Assembly: GCA_039105265.1 (NCBI GenBank)
Contig: JAPFFF010000224.1
Location: 1-30,344, forward strand
Reading direction: 5' to 3'
Origin: Tritrichomonas musculus
Taxonomy: Eukaryota; Parabasalia; Tritrichomonadida; Tritrichomonadidae
Length of the DNA stretch: 30,344 nucleotides
Shown: positions 1 to 8,442 of the stretch, in pieces
Position numbering within the stretch: position 1 is the first letter of the stretch
How the letters are laid out: the number at the start of each line of letters is the position of its first letter
Notes under the pieces: generated by a model
The model's database searches: none
What the model was told of the DNA's origin: nothing
Seen by the model: the letters and a program-made list of their open reading frames with translations, nothing else
Position numbers and translations under genes: made by a program

Positions 1-1103
1 GGAAGGACTTTGATGAAAAGGTAAAGGAAGAAAAGGCAAAGGATAAAGATAAAGAAATAAATAATGACGAAATATATGACCAATTACCAAAAAAATCAAA
101 AATAGAATTAACAATCCATGTTATATCTTGGTTATCGACTGATAATGATATGAGAAAAATATTTAATGATATAAATGACCAATTAGATAAAAAATTTGAG
201 GAATTTAATGAAATTAATAAAAATGAATATAAAATAACAACTGATGACCTAAAAACAATATATGAACAATATAAAGCTATCACTAAAGAATATATCAATC
301 CATTATTTGGACGTTTTTATTTTGTGAAAGATGTGTTAACATTTCTATTTAATGCCCGAGAAAAGTATCAAGAATATCAAACAAAAATCGATAATTGGTT
401 TAAAGAGCATAAAGAAAAGATTATTCCCCTCTTTCACCAAGATAAGATTGATAGAAGCCGAAGCGATTTTCAAATGGATGGATATTATGATTATGAAAAG
501 AAGGCATTTGTCGAAACCATTTTTTCACCACAGAACTTAGAAAAAAATACAAGTTCCAAACCATCATTTATATATATGGCACCAGAGATAACCGATTATG
601 AAGATTTTCCAACACCTACACCAACACCTACACCAACACCAACACCTACACCAAAACCAATACCAGGGGAAAATGATTTTGTCGAATTAGGTCTATACTA
701 TGTTGATTTCAAGATTAATTTTAGAGAAAGTAATAGAACAGATTCTAACTATAAGAATACTGATTTTGCTGATTTATTTAATATAGGAGATAAACCATAT
801 CAAAATAATCCATATAAATTTAATGATAAATGGTGCAGAAGATTAGATTTTAAAAATATTTGGGATAGACATTCGTGTAAAGTATATTCATCAATAGCTG
901 AGCAATCAAATAAATATTATTTAGGCAATAGTCAAATATACTTCAGTCCTATCAAGTACTTCAAACTGAACTCAACTGATCAAAGATTTTGGATAGAATT
1001 ATATTCAGGGCGTCATAATAATATTCCTGTTCTGGTACCAAACAATGAATCATTTGTCATTGAAATGCAATTATTACCATTTAAGAAGATGCTTTACATT
1101 TAA
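1..1103 (+). CDS. Unrecognised Polinton protein with Pro-Thr linker, 5' part outside window
   Basis: The frame is open from position 3 to the TAA at 1101-1103, so the gene starts to the left of the window; the first in-window Met is at 150. The visible product has a Lys/Glu/Asp-rich N-terminal part that looks helical, then a (Pro-Thr)n linker encoded by a 6-bp ACACCA/ACACCT-type repeat at about 609-657, then a globular C-terminal part of about 145 residues rich in aromatic residues and Asn. The layout of coil, PT linker and globular domain resembles fibre or surface proteins, and the fibre-like gene at 13904 has a similar PT linker. I do not recognise the family. It ends 11 nt before the integrase ATG on the same strand, so the two may share transcription. 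Confidence 0.8.
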   Translation, partial: KDFDEKVKEEKAKDKDKEINNDEIYDQLPKKSKIELTIHVISWLSTDNDMRKIFNDINDQLDKKFEEFNEINKNEYKITTDDLKTIYEQYKAITKEYINPLFGRFYFVKDVLTFLFNAREKYQEYQTKIDNWFKEHKEKIIPLFHQDKIDRSRSDFQMDGYYDYEKKAFVETIFSPQNLEKNTSSKPSFIYMAPEITDYEDFPTPTPTPTPTPTPTPKPIPGENDFVELGLYYVDFKINFRESNRTDSNYKNTDFADLFNIGDKPYQNNPYKFNDKWCRRLDFKNIWDRHSCKVYSSIAEQSNKYYLGNSQIYFSPIKYFKLNSTDQRFWIELYSGRHNNIPVLVPNNESFVIEMQLLPFKKMLYI

Positions 1104-1114
1104 GACTAATTTAA

Positions 1115-2200
1115 ATGAACAAAAAGCATTTTAAGACAATTAATGAGCTTCATTCTTTTTTTCCTTGGAGATCTGCCTCTAAATTTGTTCCACTCGCAAA
1201 ACGATATGGATTCACAGAAGAAGCCGCATTAGATTATTTAAGAAAGATAGTACATGATGTAAAGGTACCAAAGGCGAAGTTTATGAATATCTATTCTAAA
1301 CACTCTGGGGGATATCAAATGGACACATTCATCAATGATAAGACAAAGGATGGATTAAATTACCTGATGCTAATTAATATTAACACAAGAAAAGCATACT
1401 GTTATCCAATGAAGGGGAAAGGTGCAAAAGAAGTAGTCAAGGCATTAAATAAATTTTTTGAGGACGAGCCAGATGTCTATTCGATAGCATCAGATCAGGA
1501 TGCTGCTTACTTGTCCAATGATGTATTACAGTTGATGAAGACCAAAAATATTGTTTACACTACTACCGAGGATAATAATCATAATGTACTAGGTATCATA
1601 AATAGGTTCATGAGAACGATTAGAGACATGGTAGGCGAGAACAGGTTCATCAATGAGAAAGAAATGGATAGTTTAATAGATTCATACAACAATTCTCCCC
1701 ACAGGTCATTGGACTATAAGATACCAAACGAGATGACAGAGAAAGATGAAAAAGAATATGTAAAAACCAAGTCGCAAAACAATCCATATGACTTTAAGCC
1801 AAATGATAGAGTTAGAATTATTCAGGCTAAGGAGCCATTTTCGAAGCGCAGGAACAAGGTAAGCAAGGAAGCATATATAGTTGATTCAAAGGCTGGGAAC
1901 CAATTTATAATTAAGTCCAAAGATGAGTCAATAGACAAACTCCCTGGTTATAGGTTAATCAAGACACAAAACAAAAATATTGCACAAACACTTAAGGGAG
2001 GCAAGAGAGGTATTGTGGAGAAGATTATTTCTTATGATACAACAAAGAACAAATATAAAATTAAATACAGCGAAGGTACAGAAGACATCATACCGGCTAA
2101 AAATTTACGAGAAGGTGCTCCAACAAAGCTATCTAATCTTGAAGTGGATTACTGGTCAAAGAAGAAAAATATACCCAACAATATAAAGAAATGGATTTAA
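1115..2200 (+). CDS. Polinton retroviral-type (rve) integrase
   Basis: This is a 361-aa DDE/RNase H-fold integrase of the Polinton/Maverick kind, which would insert the linear element into host chromosomes. A helical N-terminal region (about residues 1-55) precedes the catalytic core. The core has Asp70 in the first beta strand (after YQM), Asp127 in SDQDAAY, and the helix around GIINRFMRTIRD followed by the YNNSPHRSL segment typical of rve integrases. Residues about 225-360 include an SH3-like stretch beginning PNDRVRI and ending in a basic tail, as expected for a C-terminal DNA- or chromatin-binding domain. The ATG at 1115 follows the upstream stop by 11 nt, and the packaging ATPase begins 25 nt downstream. 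Identity is secure from the core motifs plus the neighbours. Confidence 0.93.
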   Translation: MNKKHFKTINELHSFFPWRSASKFVPLAKRYGFTEEAALDYLRKIVHDVKVPKAKFMNIYSKHSGGYQMDTFINDKTKDGLNYLMLININTRKAYCYPMKGKGAKEVVKALNKFFEDEPDVYSIASDQDAAYLSNDVLQLMKTKNIVYTTTEDNNHNVLGIINRFMRTIRDMVGENRFINEKEMDSLIDSYNNSPHRSLDYKIPNEMTEKDEKEYVKTKSQNNPYDFKPNDRVRIIQAKEPFSKRRNKVSKEAYIVDSKAGNQFIIKSKDESIDKLPGYRLIKTQNKNIAQTLKGGKRGIVEKIISYDTTKNKYKIKYSEGTEDIIPAKNLREGAPTKLSNLEVDYWSKKKNIPNNIKKWI

Positions 2201-2225
2201 CCACAAATAAAAGTCTAAACAAATA

Positions 2226-3065
2226 ATGAAAGAAGTAGAGTCCTTAATCCAAAAGACAATGAAGAAGAACCAGAAAGAGATAGAGGCAGCACTGATGAAA
2301 CCATTACATCCTTCCTATCCTTTTAGTACGAATGGAATTTATTTTCTTATTGGACGTCCTGGTGCTGGAAAAAGTTATTGGTTGTGGTCTCACATACTCA
2401 TTACTGAACGTCTATTTAAGCACCCGTACTATCAAAAAATAATATTCTGTTCAACAAGTGGCAAAATGGACAAAACGGCTGAGGCAATGAGTAAAGAGGT
2501 AAAGACACCAATAGTATATCTTAATGAAGCCCAATTGATGGATTACCTAAAGAAACACCTCAAAAGAAAAATAAAATATTATGCAATGGTTAAACATGTA
2601 TTATCTAAGATGAAGGAAACAAATGAAGAAATGCAAAGACTTATAAACAAACACTCCCTCCAAGAAATAGATGATAGAATAGTTTATATAGCCAATAAGT
2701 TAGTAAAATACCAAACCTCGTCTTACCCATATAACACACTAATAATATTGGATGACTGTGCAGGAAGCGATTTGTTAACACATAATAATACTGAATTCCT
2801 TAGACTATTAACCAAGACAAGACATTATAATATTACCTGCATCATGGCTATTCAGACAATCAGATTCGTACACATAAATGCAAAAAGATTGGCCACGGAT
2901 ATCATATGCTATAGTGGATACTCAGAAGAAGATTTTACTTCCTTGCTTCAACAAACAAATAACAACCTTAATATCAAGAAGACGGTAAAAGAATATTTAC
3001 AGCATAGAGATCTTCATTCAAAATTTATTATGAACATAACCGCCAATAAATATTACTTTGACTGA
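2226..3065 (+). CDS. A32-like (HerA/FtsK-type) genome-packaging ATPase
   Basis: This 279-aa P-loop ATPase belongs to the packaging ATPases shared by Polintons, adintoviruses, virophages and large DNA viruses, which drive DNA into capsids. A Walker A motif, GRPGAGKS, sits at residues 43-50 after a strand (GIYFLI). A Walker B strand (NTLIILDD) lies at about 170-177. The stretch after it, ending in TCIMAIQTIRFV, fits the sensor/arginine region of the family. Between the two motifs lies a Lys-rich helical insertion. The length is normal for Polinton ATPases. It lies between the integrase and small virion-like genes on the same strand, a usual Polinton arrangement. Confidence 0.92.
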   Translation: MKEVESLIQKTMKKNQKEIEAALMKPLHPSYPFSTNGIYFLIGRPGAGKSYWLWSHILITERLFKHPYYQKIIFCSTSGKMDKTAEAMSKEVKTPIVYLNEAQLMDYLKKHLKRKIKYYAMVKHVLSKMKETNEEMQRLINKHSLQEIDDRIVYIANKLVKYQTSSYPYNTLIILDDCAGSDLLTHNNTEFLRLLTKTRHYNITCIMAIQTIRFVHINAKRLATDIICYSGYSEEDFTSLLQQTNNNLNIKKTVKEYLQHRDLHSKFIMNITANKYYFD

Positions 3066-3077
3066 TATTAAAAGACA

Positions 3078-3581
3078 ATGGAAGCAGTTTCTGATACAGG
3101 AAGGATTGAACAAAATTCTGGTGGTGGATTTTTTAATCGTGCATGGAATTCGGTAAAATCTGGTGTTGGTAAAGTAGGCAAATTCATTGGTGATAGTGCA
3201 GTTGGTAAAGTTGGTAAATGGGCTTGGAAAAATAAGGCACCAATATTAAATACTATAGGAGGAGCAACACAAGCTTTGGGAACAATAACGGGTAATCCAG
3301 CAGCAATAGGTATAGGTAAAGGATTGACAACAATAGCAAGTGGAATAAGAGAAGGAGAAGTAAAAGCAGCATTAGAAAAGAATATAGCAGAAAGACAACC
3401 TAATCCGTTAGGCAGTAATGTAATGTATGCAGATTTTCCACGCATTCATTATTCGAGAAAGCCAGCTGCTTATAAAATATATCAGAACAGAAGTAAATAC
3501 GTGGACGAAGCAGAAGCACATATAGCGAAATTGAATAAAAGAAAGAGAAAGAAATCAAGAAAAACAAAGAAAACTCAATAA
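3078..3581 (+). CDS. Small hydrophobic/basic virion-like protein (adenovirus pVI/pX-like in character)
   Basis: This 167-aa protein has an amphipathic N-terminal region with repeated Lys-Val-Gly segments (GVGKVGKF, AVGKVGKW). A Gly/Ala/Ile-rich hydrophobic stretch at about residues 55-95 follows, and the tail is very basic (KRKRKKSRKTKK). This composition recalls the minor virion proteins of adenoviruses and Polintons that bind membranes or DNA inside the capsid. The position between the packaging ATPase and the capsid gene fits a structural role. No catalytic motif is visible. The assignment rests on composition and location, not on a recognised family signature. The TAA stop runs into AA, giving the UAAA trichomonad 3'-end signal. 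Confidence 0.7.
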   Translation: MEAVSDTGRIEQNSGGGFFNRAWNSVKSGVGKVGKFIGDSAVGKVGKWAWKNKAPILNTIGGATQALGTITGNPAAIGIGKGLTTIASGIREGEVKAALEKNIAERQPNPLGSNVMYADFPRIHYSRKPAAYKIYQNRSKYVDEAEAHIAKLNKRKRKKSRKTKKTQ

Positions 3582-3596
3582 AACTCAATAAAATGA

Positions 3597-3603
3597 TTTT
3601 TTT
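3597..3603 (+). promoter_or_regulatory. T7 run upstream of the ATG at 3613
   Basis: Seven T residues end 9 nt before the start codon, within TTTTTTTATCAATTAAATG. The same arrangement recurs before six other genes of this element, which suggests a shared promoter or leader element rather than chance AT-richness. The function is inferred. Confidence 0.4.
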
Positions 3604-3612
3604 ATCAATTAA

Positions 3613-4173
3613 ATGTCTAAGCATTTGACAGGATCAAAAAGATTGCAGGTAATACAGAACTGGCTAAATGGTCGTGAGGACCCTGATTGGGATGTACTTC
3701 CTACCAAAAAAGAAAACAAATATATAGTAAAAAGAAGAGAGCAACCATTAACGAAACCACCACCTGAACCATTAACTAAAACAGAAACGATTGAAGAAAA
3801 AGTTGTTGGTCAGAATTCCGACCCACCTGAGGAACCGGTAAAAGAAATACCAAAACCCAAAAAACCAATAATAGAAGAACAACCAAAACAAGTATATGAT
3901 CCAACAATAAATATAGAAATACTAAACCAATTAAAGCTATTGGGTGAAGAGTTTAAAAATGAAAGGGCTAAGAAGGAACAGAAGAAAATGATAAAAGATG
4001 TAATACAAAAACAAATGAGAAAACCATATTATCCACAATACATAAACGCCTTGAGACAAGAAGTCCAAGAACCAAATCAAATAGAAGACGAATCAGAAGA
4101 GGAACCAATACCAGTAATCCCACCTCAACCTATTCGTAGAAGACGAAATAATATTTTCTCTGATATGATTTAA
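3613..4173 (+). CDS. Unrecognised Pro/Glu/Lys-rich protein between ATPase and capsid genes
   Basis: This 186-aa product is low in hydrophobic residues and rich in Pro, Glu and Lys, with repeated PP and KP steps at about residues 50-95. A coiled-coil-prone stretch (about 100-140) follows, and the C-terminus is acidic and ends in an Arg cluster (IRRRRNN). It looks largely disordered, as many scaffold or minor virion proteins are, but I recognise no family. It stops one base before the next open frame and about 30 nt before the probable capsid start, so co-expression with the capsid gene is likely. The start is supported by the T7 run 9 nt upstream. Confidence 0.75.
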   Translation: MSKHLTGSKRLQVIQNWLNGREDPDWDVLPTKKENKYIVKRREQPLTKPPPEPLTKTETIEEKVVGQNSDPPEEPVKEIPKPKKPIIEEQPKQVYDPTINIEILNQLKLLGEEFKNERAKKEQKKMIKDVIQKQMRKPYYPQYINALRQEVQEPNQIEDESEEEPIPVIPPQPIRRRRNNIFSDMI

Positions 4174-4204
4174 TTTGCTTTTGTTATTTTTCTCAAAAGA
4201 AAAT

Positions 4205-5818
4205 ATGTTAAATCCAGAAATTGAACTAAGGACGTCAGCTGAAACATGTACCCAAATTGCTAGCTATTTTGATATTGTTGATAATTGTATAGCCTTGTCT
4301 GATACCAACAAGCAATACACAATTAGTCCTCAAACATCTTATTCTCCATCGCCTCCAATTCATAAAGGTTCATATACAAGTGCAATTATATCACCTAACA
4401 CAAATAATACCGCTGACATATATAATGGATTTATTAGAGCTGATATGGAGGTAAAGATTAAAGAAGCTGCTGGCAGTACGATTACGGCAGTAGAAGGCGA
4501 TGGATATCATTTTAATAGAGTATGGTTTGGTTTCAAGGATGCTAGAGATGCTGTTGAGAAATATGAAATAGTAGCTAATGGTATCACTATCTATACCCAG
4601 AACTTTGGTTGTGAAGAATCGTTCTTAACTGCATGTTGTGCAAATGAAACAACAAAGAGAGCAGATGTATATTCAAAGGCTAGACATAAAGATATATGGA
4701 ATGGTAATTCAGGCAGCAGAACAGGATTTATTGTTGATTGGGCAGAAAAATGGGAAGACAAAACATATAAAATTCACCTAAAGATTGATTTAAGAAGGTT
4801 CTTACCATTATCAAATATTAAATACCTTCCAGCATTCGCAGGCAAAATTGAACTCCGATTATTCTTTTCATGTGCTGGTATGGTATGTTGTCCTATGGGT
4901 CCAGAAAAAGCGTTTGAATATGATCATATCGTCAATTCAAAATATAAATTAAATGAAATTACTAATGAATTTATCCCAATTGGTGAACCAATAACAATGT
5001 ATACTGATAAACCAACTGCTAAAGATGGAGTAACAGAACTTACAGTAGAAAATAGAACATTTCAGGAAGTTGATTACTCCGTTACTGAGTGTTCATCTAT
5101 TATCCCTTGCTTTGGTATAGAGGATAATATTTACTCTAGTCTTGTACAACGATATGCAGACCCAACTCATCCACTTACATTTCCAACCCAAACGATATCT
5201 ATTTACACTACTACTACTCCATTAAAGAACCCTAATGACAAGACTACTTGCACAATCACTCCTCGCTTTGTTGACTCAATTTACTTATTATTTCCTGTGA
5301 AGCATACTCATCATACATACTTTAAGAATCCTAACTTTAAGTCCTTCCAATTAAACTGTGGAGGTTATGGTAACATTCCTGCAAAGCCATTTGGCACTAC
5401 AGATGAATACCCAGAGTTCTTAGAATATTGTCAGAACGCAATGAACGTGAATGGAGGACAAAGTGGTTTTAATAAGGAAGTGGTAAACAGTTTAACTCAT
5501 TGTGATAGAGATAAGACTACTAATAAACCTAAATTTGGTTATTCGAAGGGAATTTATTCAAATGACAAGAGTAGTTTCTTTATCGGATTACCTACAGAAA
5601 CTGATAATACATATCAACAAGGATTAACCTCTTTGTCACCTATTAATTTTGAAATAAATGTAACACAAGAAACTGGTGACAATACATATGCAAAAGCTAC
5701 TCAAACCCCACCTTTAATTTGTCTCTTGTTTGATTCTTCTATATCTATCTTAGTTCAGCCAAATGGTATGCCACCTTTAGTTCGCTTAGGGAACTATGAT
5801 CTGACCTCAAGGGATTAA
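4205..5818 (+). CDS. Probable major capsid protein, double jelly-roll type
   Basis: This 537-aa protein has the right size and place for the Polinton major capsid protein. It is strongly beta-rich, with few charged helices and many Thr/Asn/Pro loops. The segment at about residues 170-225, DLRRFLPLSNIKYLPAFAG followed by KIELRLFF, matches the strand-turn-strand pattern seen between LPLS-type and IELRL-type motifs in double jelly-roll capsid proteins of Polintons and related viruses. The frame extends 10 codons upstream to an ATG at 4175, but MLNPEIEL at 4205 is preferred: it follows an A-rich leader, and the upstream ATG is only 1 nt after the previous stop. The assignment is by pattern and context; a structure-based comparison would settle it. 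Confidence 0.78.
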   Translation: MLNPEIELRTSAETCTQIASYFDIVDNCIALSDTNKQYTISPQTSYSPSPPIHKGSYTSAIISPNTNNTADIYNGFIRADMEVKIKEAAGSTITAVEGDGYHFNRVWFGFKDARDAVEKYEIVANGITIYTQNFGCEESFLTACCANETTKRADVYSKARHKDIWNGNSGSRTGFIVDWAEKWEDKTYKIHLKIDLRRFLPLSNIKYLPAFAGKIELRLFFSCAGMVCCPMGPEKAFEYDHIVNSKYKLNEITNEFIPIGEPITMYTDKPTAKDGVTELTVENRTFQEVDYSVTECSSIIPCFGIEDNIYSSLVQRYADPTHPLTFPTQTISIYTTTTPLKNPNDKTTCTITPRFVDSIYLLFPVKHTHHTYFKNPNFKSFQLNCGGYGNIPAKPFGTTDEYPEFLEYCQNAMNVNGGQSGFNKEVVNSLTHCDRDKTTNKPKFGYSKGIYSNDKSSFFIGLPTETDNTYQQGLTSLSPINFEINVTQETGDNTYAKATQTPPLICLLFDSSISILVQPNGMPPLVRLGNYDLTSRD

Positions 5819-5864
5819 GTAACAAAAATAATTGCGTCTTTCTAATTTAATTTTATTTTTATTA

Positions 5865-5870
5865 TCACTA
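5865..5870 (+). promoter_or_regulatory. Inr-like motif TCACTA upstream of the HNH gene
   Basis: TCACTA matches the trichomonad initiator TCAYTW, with its A about 18 nt before the ATG at 5885, which is within the usual spacing. It supports both the chosen start and a trichomonad host, but a six-base match in AT-rich DNA is weak evidence by itself. Confidence 0.35.
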
Positions 5871-5884
5871 TACATAAATACAAA

Positions 5885-6496
5885 ATGACAGAAGAACAAG
5901 TTATAGATTTTGTTACAATAAATGAGTATCCTGATTATGAGATCTTAAATGATTTTCCCTACACCATTCGAAGAAAAGATAATCATTATGTTGTCAAAGA
6001 ATGCATAAACAAAAGCAATGGTTATGCAAGTGTGTGTATTAATAGCAACAAGATCAACAAACATCAAATCATTGCAAAGCAATTCTTACCTAATCCGAAT
6101 AATCTTCCTCAAGTTGATCACCTTAATAAAGATAGATCTGATTATCATTTATCGAACTTACGTTGGGTTTCAGTAAGAGAGAACATGAGAAACAAGTCAT
6201 CAAACAACGGTGTTTCATATGAATTTATAGATAATATACCAGACGAAGCAATTGTTATTACTCACTATGATTTGAAAAAGGAAAGAAGAGTATTTGCTGA
6301 AAAAGAATATTATTACTATTATAATGAAGAAACTGAAGAAGATATCTTTTACCAAAGGATAACTGATGAAGTTTATAGAATTATGTATATTAATACAGCT
6401 AAAGGAGGACGTAAATTCATTGTGACAAGAGACATAAATAATACTAAAACAACATTCTACATCCATACTTTCAAACAACAATACGGATTAGACTAA
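5885..6496 (+). CDS. Free-standing HNH endonuclease with NUMOD4-like start
   Basis: This 203-aa protein begins with a NUMOD4-like segment (YPDYEILND at about residues 15-23). An HNH core follows: His60 after KINK, the VDH pair at 77-79 followed by LNKDRSDYHLSNLRWVS, and a basic RENMRNKSS stretch. This is the HNH_3 layout common in phage and giant-virus homing-type nucleases, which nick DNA and can spread themselves. The C-terminal half (about 110-203) is charged and Tyr-rich and not recognised; it may be a target-recognition part. The gene has its own leader, lies directly after the capsid gene and ends in TAAA. Confidence 0.85.
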   Translation: MTEEQVIDFVTINEYPDYEILNDFPYTIRRKDNHYVVKECINKSNGYASVCINSNKINKHQIIAKQFLPNPNNLPQVDHLNKDRSDYHLSNLRWVSVRENMRNKSSNNGVSYEFIDNIPDEAIVITHYDLKKERRVFAEKEYYYYYNEETEEDIFYQRITDEVYRIMYINTAKGGRKFIVTRDINNTKTTFYIHTFKQQYGLD

Positions 6497-6512
6497 AAAA
6501 ATTTTATTTATA

Positions 6513-6519
6513 TTTTTTT
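6513..6519 (+). promoter_or_regulatory. T7 run upstream of the ATG at 6533
   Basis: The run ends 13 nt before the start codon, followed by ATTTCTCTACAAA. Confidence 0.35.
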
Positions 6520-6532
6520 ATTTCTCTACAAA

Positions 6533-6982
6533 ATGGAGCAACAATTCAAGGTATATGATTACATCAATAATGTTATTTCCCTCGCTGATAACCCTGAAGA
6601 TTTTAAAGAAAGTAATTTTGCCATATTATGTGATCGATATCCAATTCAACTTTCAAAAAATAAATATTTAGCAAAAGTCATCTACATATCAATTAAGGCG
6701 GACAAGAACGTATGGAGGATATATCCGGACAAAATTAAGGAATATGATATAGAACACATAGTATTAAATACTAACTCAAGAAGGAAAATTAATTATAAAA
6801 TGCAAGAATTCTTTGTTAATGGTTCAAATAAGGAACAAAATTATGAGGAATACAGTTATTACAATTATTCGATAGAATTAGCATCTAAAAAGACTAAAAC
6901 AATGATAGAGGAATTACGTAAGAAATATGAATTAAATACACCTGAACTATTTATAGGTGAACATCAAGAGCTAGTTCTGTAA
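6533..6982 (+). CDS. Unrecognised 149-aa protein
   Basis: I do not recognise this protein. It is soluble-looking, mixed alpha/beta, with several Lys/Tyr-rich stretches (for example KYLAKVIYISIKADKNVWRIYP at about residues 43-64, probably two beta strands) and a helical, charged C-terminal third (about 110-140). No signal peptide, membrane segment or metal-binding Cys/His cluster is visible. It sits in a run of four small genes, all plus strand and each with its own T-run leader, between the capsid/HNH genes and the bZIP-like gene. That suggests individually promoted accessory or minor virion proteins. Confidence 0.75.
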   Translation: MEQQFKVYDYINNVISLADNPEDFKESNFAILCDRYPIQLSKNKYLAKVIYISIKADKNVWRIYPDKIKEYDIEHIVLNTNSRRKINYKMQEFFVNGSNKEQNYEEYSYYNYSIELASKKTKTMIEELRKKYELNTPELFIGEHQELVL

Positions 6983-7003
6983 GTCGGAATCTCGACCGAC
7001 CAA

Positions 7004-7011
7004 TTTTTTTT
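7004..7011 (+). promoter_or_regulatory. T8 run upstream of the ATG at 7021
   Basis: The run ends 9 nt before the start codon, separated by GAAAAAGAA. A short stem (GTCGG at 6983-6987 with CCGAC at 6996-7000) lies just ahead of it. Confidence 0.4.
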
Positions 7012-7020
7012 GAAAAAGAA

Positions 7021-7449
7021 ATGAATAAGTACGGAAAACCCAATTCTACTACAGTTGGAGCAGAGGGGACAATGTTTAATGAAGGAACTAAGACTGAGAA
7101 GACAATAGAGTTTAATCACTTTGGCATATTTTCTAATGACAATACTTACGCAGTTACGTTTAACCCAAAAATTAATAGACCACCAACAAAGTATATGGAA
7201 AACAAACCAGTCAAACCACCAAAGAGTAATCAACATAAAACAAAACCATTACACGAACCACCTGTTAGTATTACAGATGGAGGGTATTATTTGAAGAAAG
7301 ATAAAGCACCCAAAGCTCCTATTCTTCCTCCATACTTAAAGAAACCAGAGAAATTAGGAGAAATACAAGGTAGAGCGGATGAAAGAAATAAAGGAAGGAT
7401 TGGATACTTTAAACCAATTAATGTTAAGCAAGCTAATATTCATTACTGA
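7021..7449 (+). CDS. Unrecognised Pro/Lys-rich 142-aa protein
   Basis: The family is not recognised. The N-terminal 45 residues (ending near AVTFNPKINRPP) could form a small beta unit. The rest is Pro/Lys-rich and probably extended (PVKPPK, PKAPILPPYLKKPEK), with a short GGYYLKK turn and a basic, Gly-containing tail. There are no Cys pairs, membrane segments or enzyme motifs. Such extended basic proteins are common among minor virion or DNA-associated proteins of Polintons and virophages, so that role is a guess from composition and company only. Confidence 0.72.
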   Translation: MNKYGKPNSTTVGAEGTMFNEGTKTEKTIEFNHFGIFSNDNTYAVTFNPKINRPPTKYMENKPVKPPKSNQHKTKPLHEPPVSITDGGYYLKKDKAPKAPILPPYLKKPEKLGEIQGRADERNKGRIGYFKPINVKQANIHY

Positions 7450-7461
7450 TTGATTATCAAC

Positions 7462-7468
7462 TTTTTTT
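7462..7468 (+). promoter_or_regulatory. T7 run upstream of the ATG at 7478
   Basis: The run ends 9 nt before the start codon, separated by CGAAAGGAA. The spacing is the same as at 3613 and 7021. Confidence 0.4.
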
Positions 7469-7477
7469 CGAAAGGAA

Positions 7478-8005
7478 ATGATAAAGAAGAGAACTCAAGC
7501 GAATGGTGTGCAGGCGAACGTTTCATTAGAACCTCAAGCAGCAGCACAGTCAACAAGCAATATAAATAATAATATTATTATAAACAAAAGGGATGATGGA
7601 AAAGAAGAAATTGTTATCACTCGTAATGTTGAATTAGAAGAGAATCAAGAAGAAGAAACAAAGGATGTTAAGTACGTGATACTTGAAACGTATGCAAAAA
7701 TCTTGTTAGACCAGGACAAAGCATTATTATCCAACTTAATATCAAAGAACTGTATAATTGTCCCTGTTACTGCCTTATCTAATATAATTAAAACAATTAT
7801 TAAGGCGGAGGTGGTAGAAATAAGTCTTGATGAGGATGTAGGTTGTTGTGCAGGGAAAGCTAATCCAATACGTAAGATAGATTCCATTAAGATAGTAAAT
7901 GATAATGGTGAAGTATGTACTGATTTCAAACAAGTATATAACAAAGAATATAATGAACTAGTTAACAAATATCATCTTTGTCTTAAGCATGCAGTTAATA
8001 TGTAA
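7478..8005 (+). CDS. Unrecognised 175-aa protein
   Basis: The family is not recognised. An N-terminal Ala/Gln/Asn-rich, probably disordered part (residues 1-40) is followed by an acidic linker (ELEENQEEETKD). A compact domain of about 110 residues then begins KYVILETYAKILLDQ, with a hydrophobic helix pair and a vicinal Cys pair (GCCAG at about 127-131). A third Cys in GEVCTDF and a fourth in YHLCLKHA raise the possibility of a metal site or disulfides, but the spacing fits no zinc-binding family I know. It has its own T-run leader and lies 29 nt upstream of the bZIP-like gene. Confidence 0.75.
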   Translation: MIKKRTQANGVQANVSLEPQAAAQSTSNINNNIIINKRDDGKEEIVITRNVELEENQEEETKDVKYVILETYAKILLDQDKALLSNLISKNCIIVPVTALSNIIKTIIKAEVVEISLDEDVGCCAGKANPIRKIDSIKIVNDNGEVCTDFKQVYNKEYNELVNKYHLCLKHAVNM

Positions 8006-8015
8006 TTATTATTTG

Positions 8016-8022
8016 TTTTTTT
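8016..8022 (+). promoter_or_regulatory. T7 run upstream of the ATG at 8035
   Basis: The run ends 12 nt before the start codon, followed by ATTTTTATCAAA. Confidence 0.35.
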
Positions 8023-8034
8023 ATTTTTATCAAA

Positions 8035-8316
8035 ATGACGAGTAAAATAGACCTAAACCAATTCAAGAAAACAGAAGTAATAAAGAAATTGTCCAAATCG
8101 AAGTCAAGTGAGAATCTGACGTCAATGGATACTCCGAAAAGAGGCAGGAAGAGTAAATATAATACCCCTGAAGAAAGACTTGAAGCCAGACGACAACAAC
8201 AAAAAGAATATAGACAAAGAAAGAAGCAAGAGTTAGAGGAATTGAAGAAAATTGCTCAATTCGCTGCGAGCACTCGCGAAGCTCAAATGGTTACTGCTGA
8301 GAAGAAAGAAGCATGA
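8035..8316 (+). CDS. Small basic-region (bZIP-like) DNA-binding protein
   Basis: This 93-aa protein has an AT-hook-like patch (KRGRKSKY at about residues 34-41). A long basic helix follows, ARRQQQKEYRQRKKQELEEL at about 51-70, which resembles the basic region and first heptads of fungal-type bZIP factors. The zipper part is short, so dimerisation through it is uncertain. It would act in the nucleus or on element DNA as a transcription or packaging factor. It is the last gene of the plus-strand block, and its TGA lies 5 nt before the 64-bp repeat that reappears next to the polymerase stop. The repeat contains several GTCAC/GGTGA motifs, close to the TGAC half-site used by many bZIP proteins, so a link is possible but only inferred. 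Confidence 0.65.
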   Translation: MTSKIDLNQFKKTEVIKKLSKSKSSENLTSMDTPKRGRKSKYNTPEERLEARRQQQKEYRQRKKQELEELKKIAQFAASTREAQMVTAEKKEA

Positions 8317-8321
8317 AAACA

Positions 8322-8385
8322 AAAAATCTTCATCTTATTTTTGGTTTGGGTGAACAGGTGAATTGTCACCACATTTTTGTCACCT
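8322..8385 (+). repeat. 64-bp inverted repeat, left copy
   Basis: By eye this copy matches the reverse complement of 9568-9631 over 64 positions with only about four differences. It contains GGTGAATTGTCACC, able to form a GGTGA/TCACC stem with a 4-nt loop, and ends GTCACCT. It starts 5 nt after the stop of the bZIP-like gene. Confidence 0.88.
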
Positions 8386-8442
8386 TCAGAGTCATCTGAT
8401 AAACAAAAATATAAGATGATTTTTTAGTATTTTTGATCATTA

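Noticed and set aside
1115-2200. Retrovirus or LTR retrotransposon on the basis of the integrase
   Set aside because: No reverse transcriptase, RNase H or gag is present; polymerase B, packaging ATPase and capsid genes show a Polinton.
3068-3445. 125-codon minus-strand open frame opposite the virion-like gene
   Set aside because: It is a shadow of the Gly/Lys-rich plus-strand gene, whose codon bias and spacing fit the operon-like block. The same applies to minus-strand frames at 15409-15870, 20767-21258 and 21625-21984.
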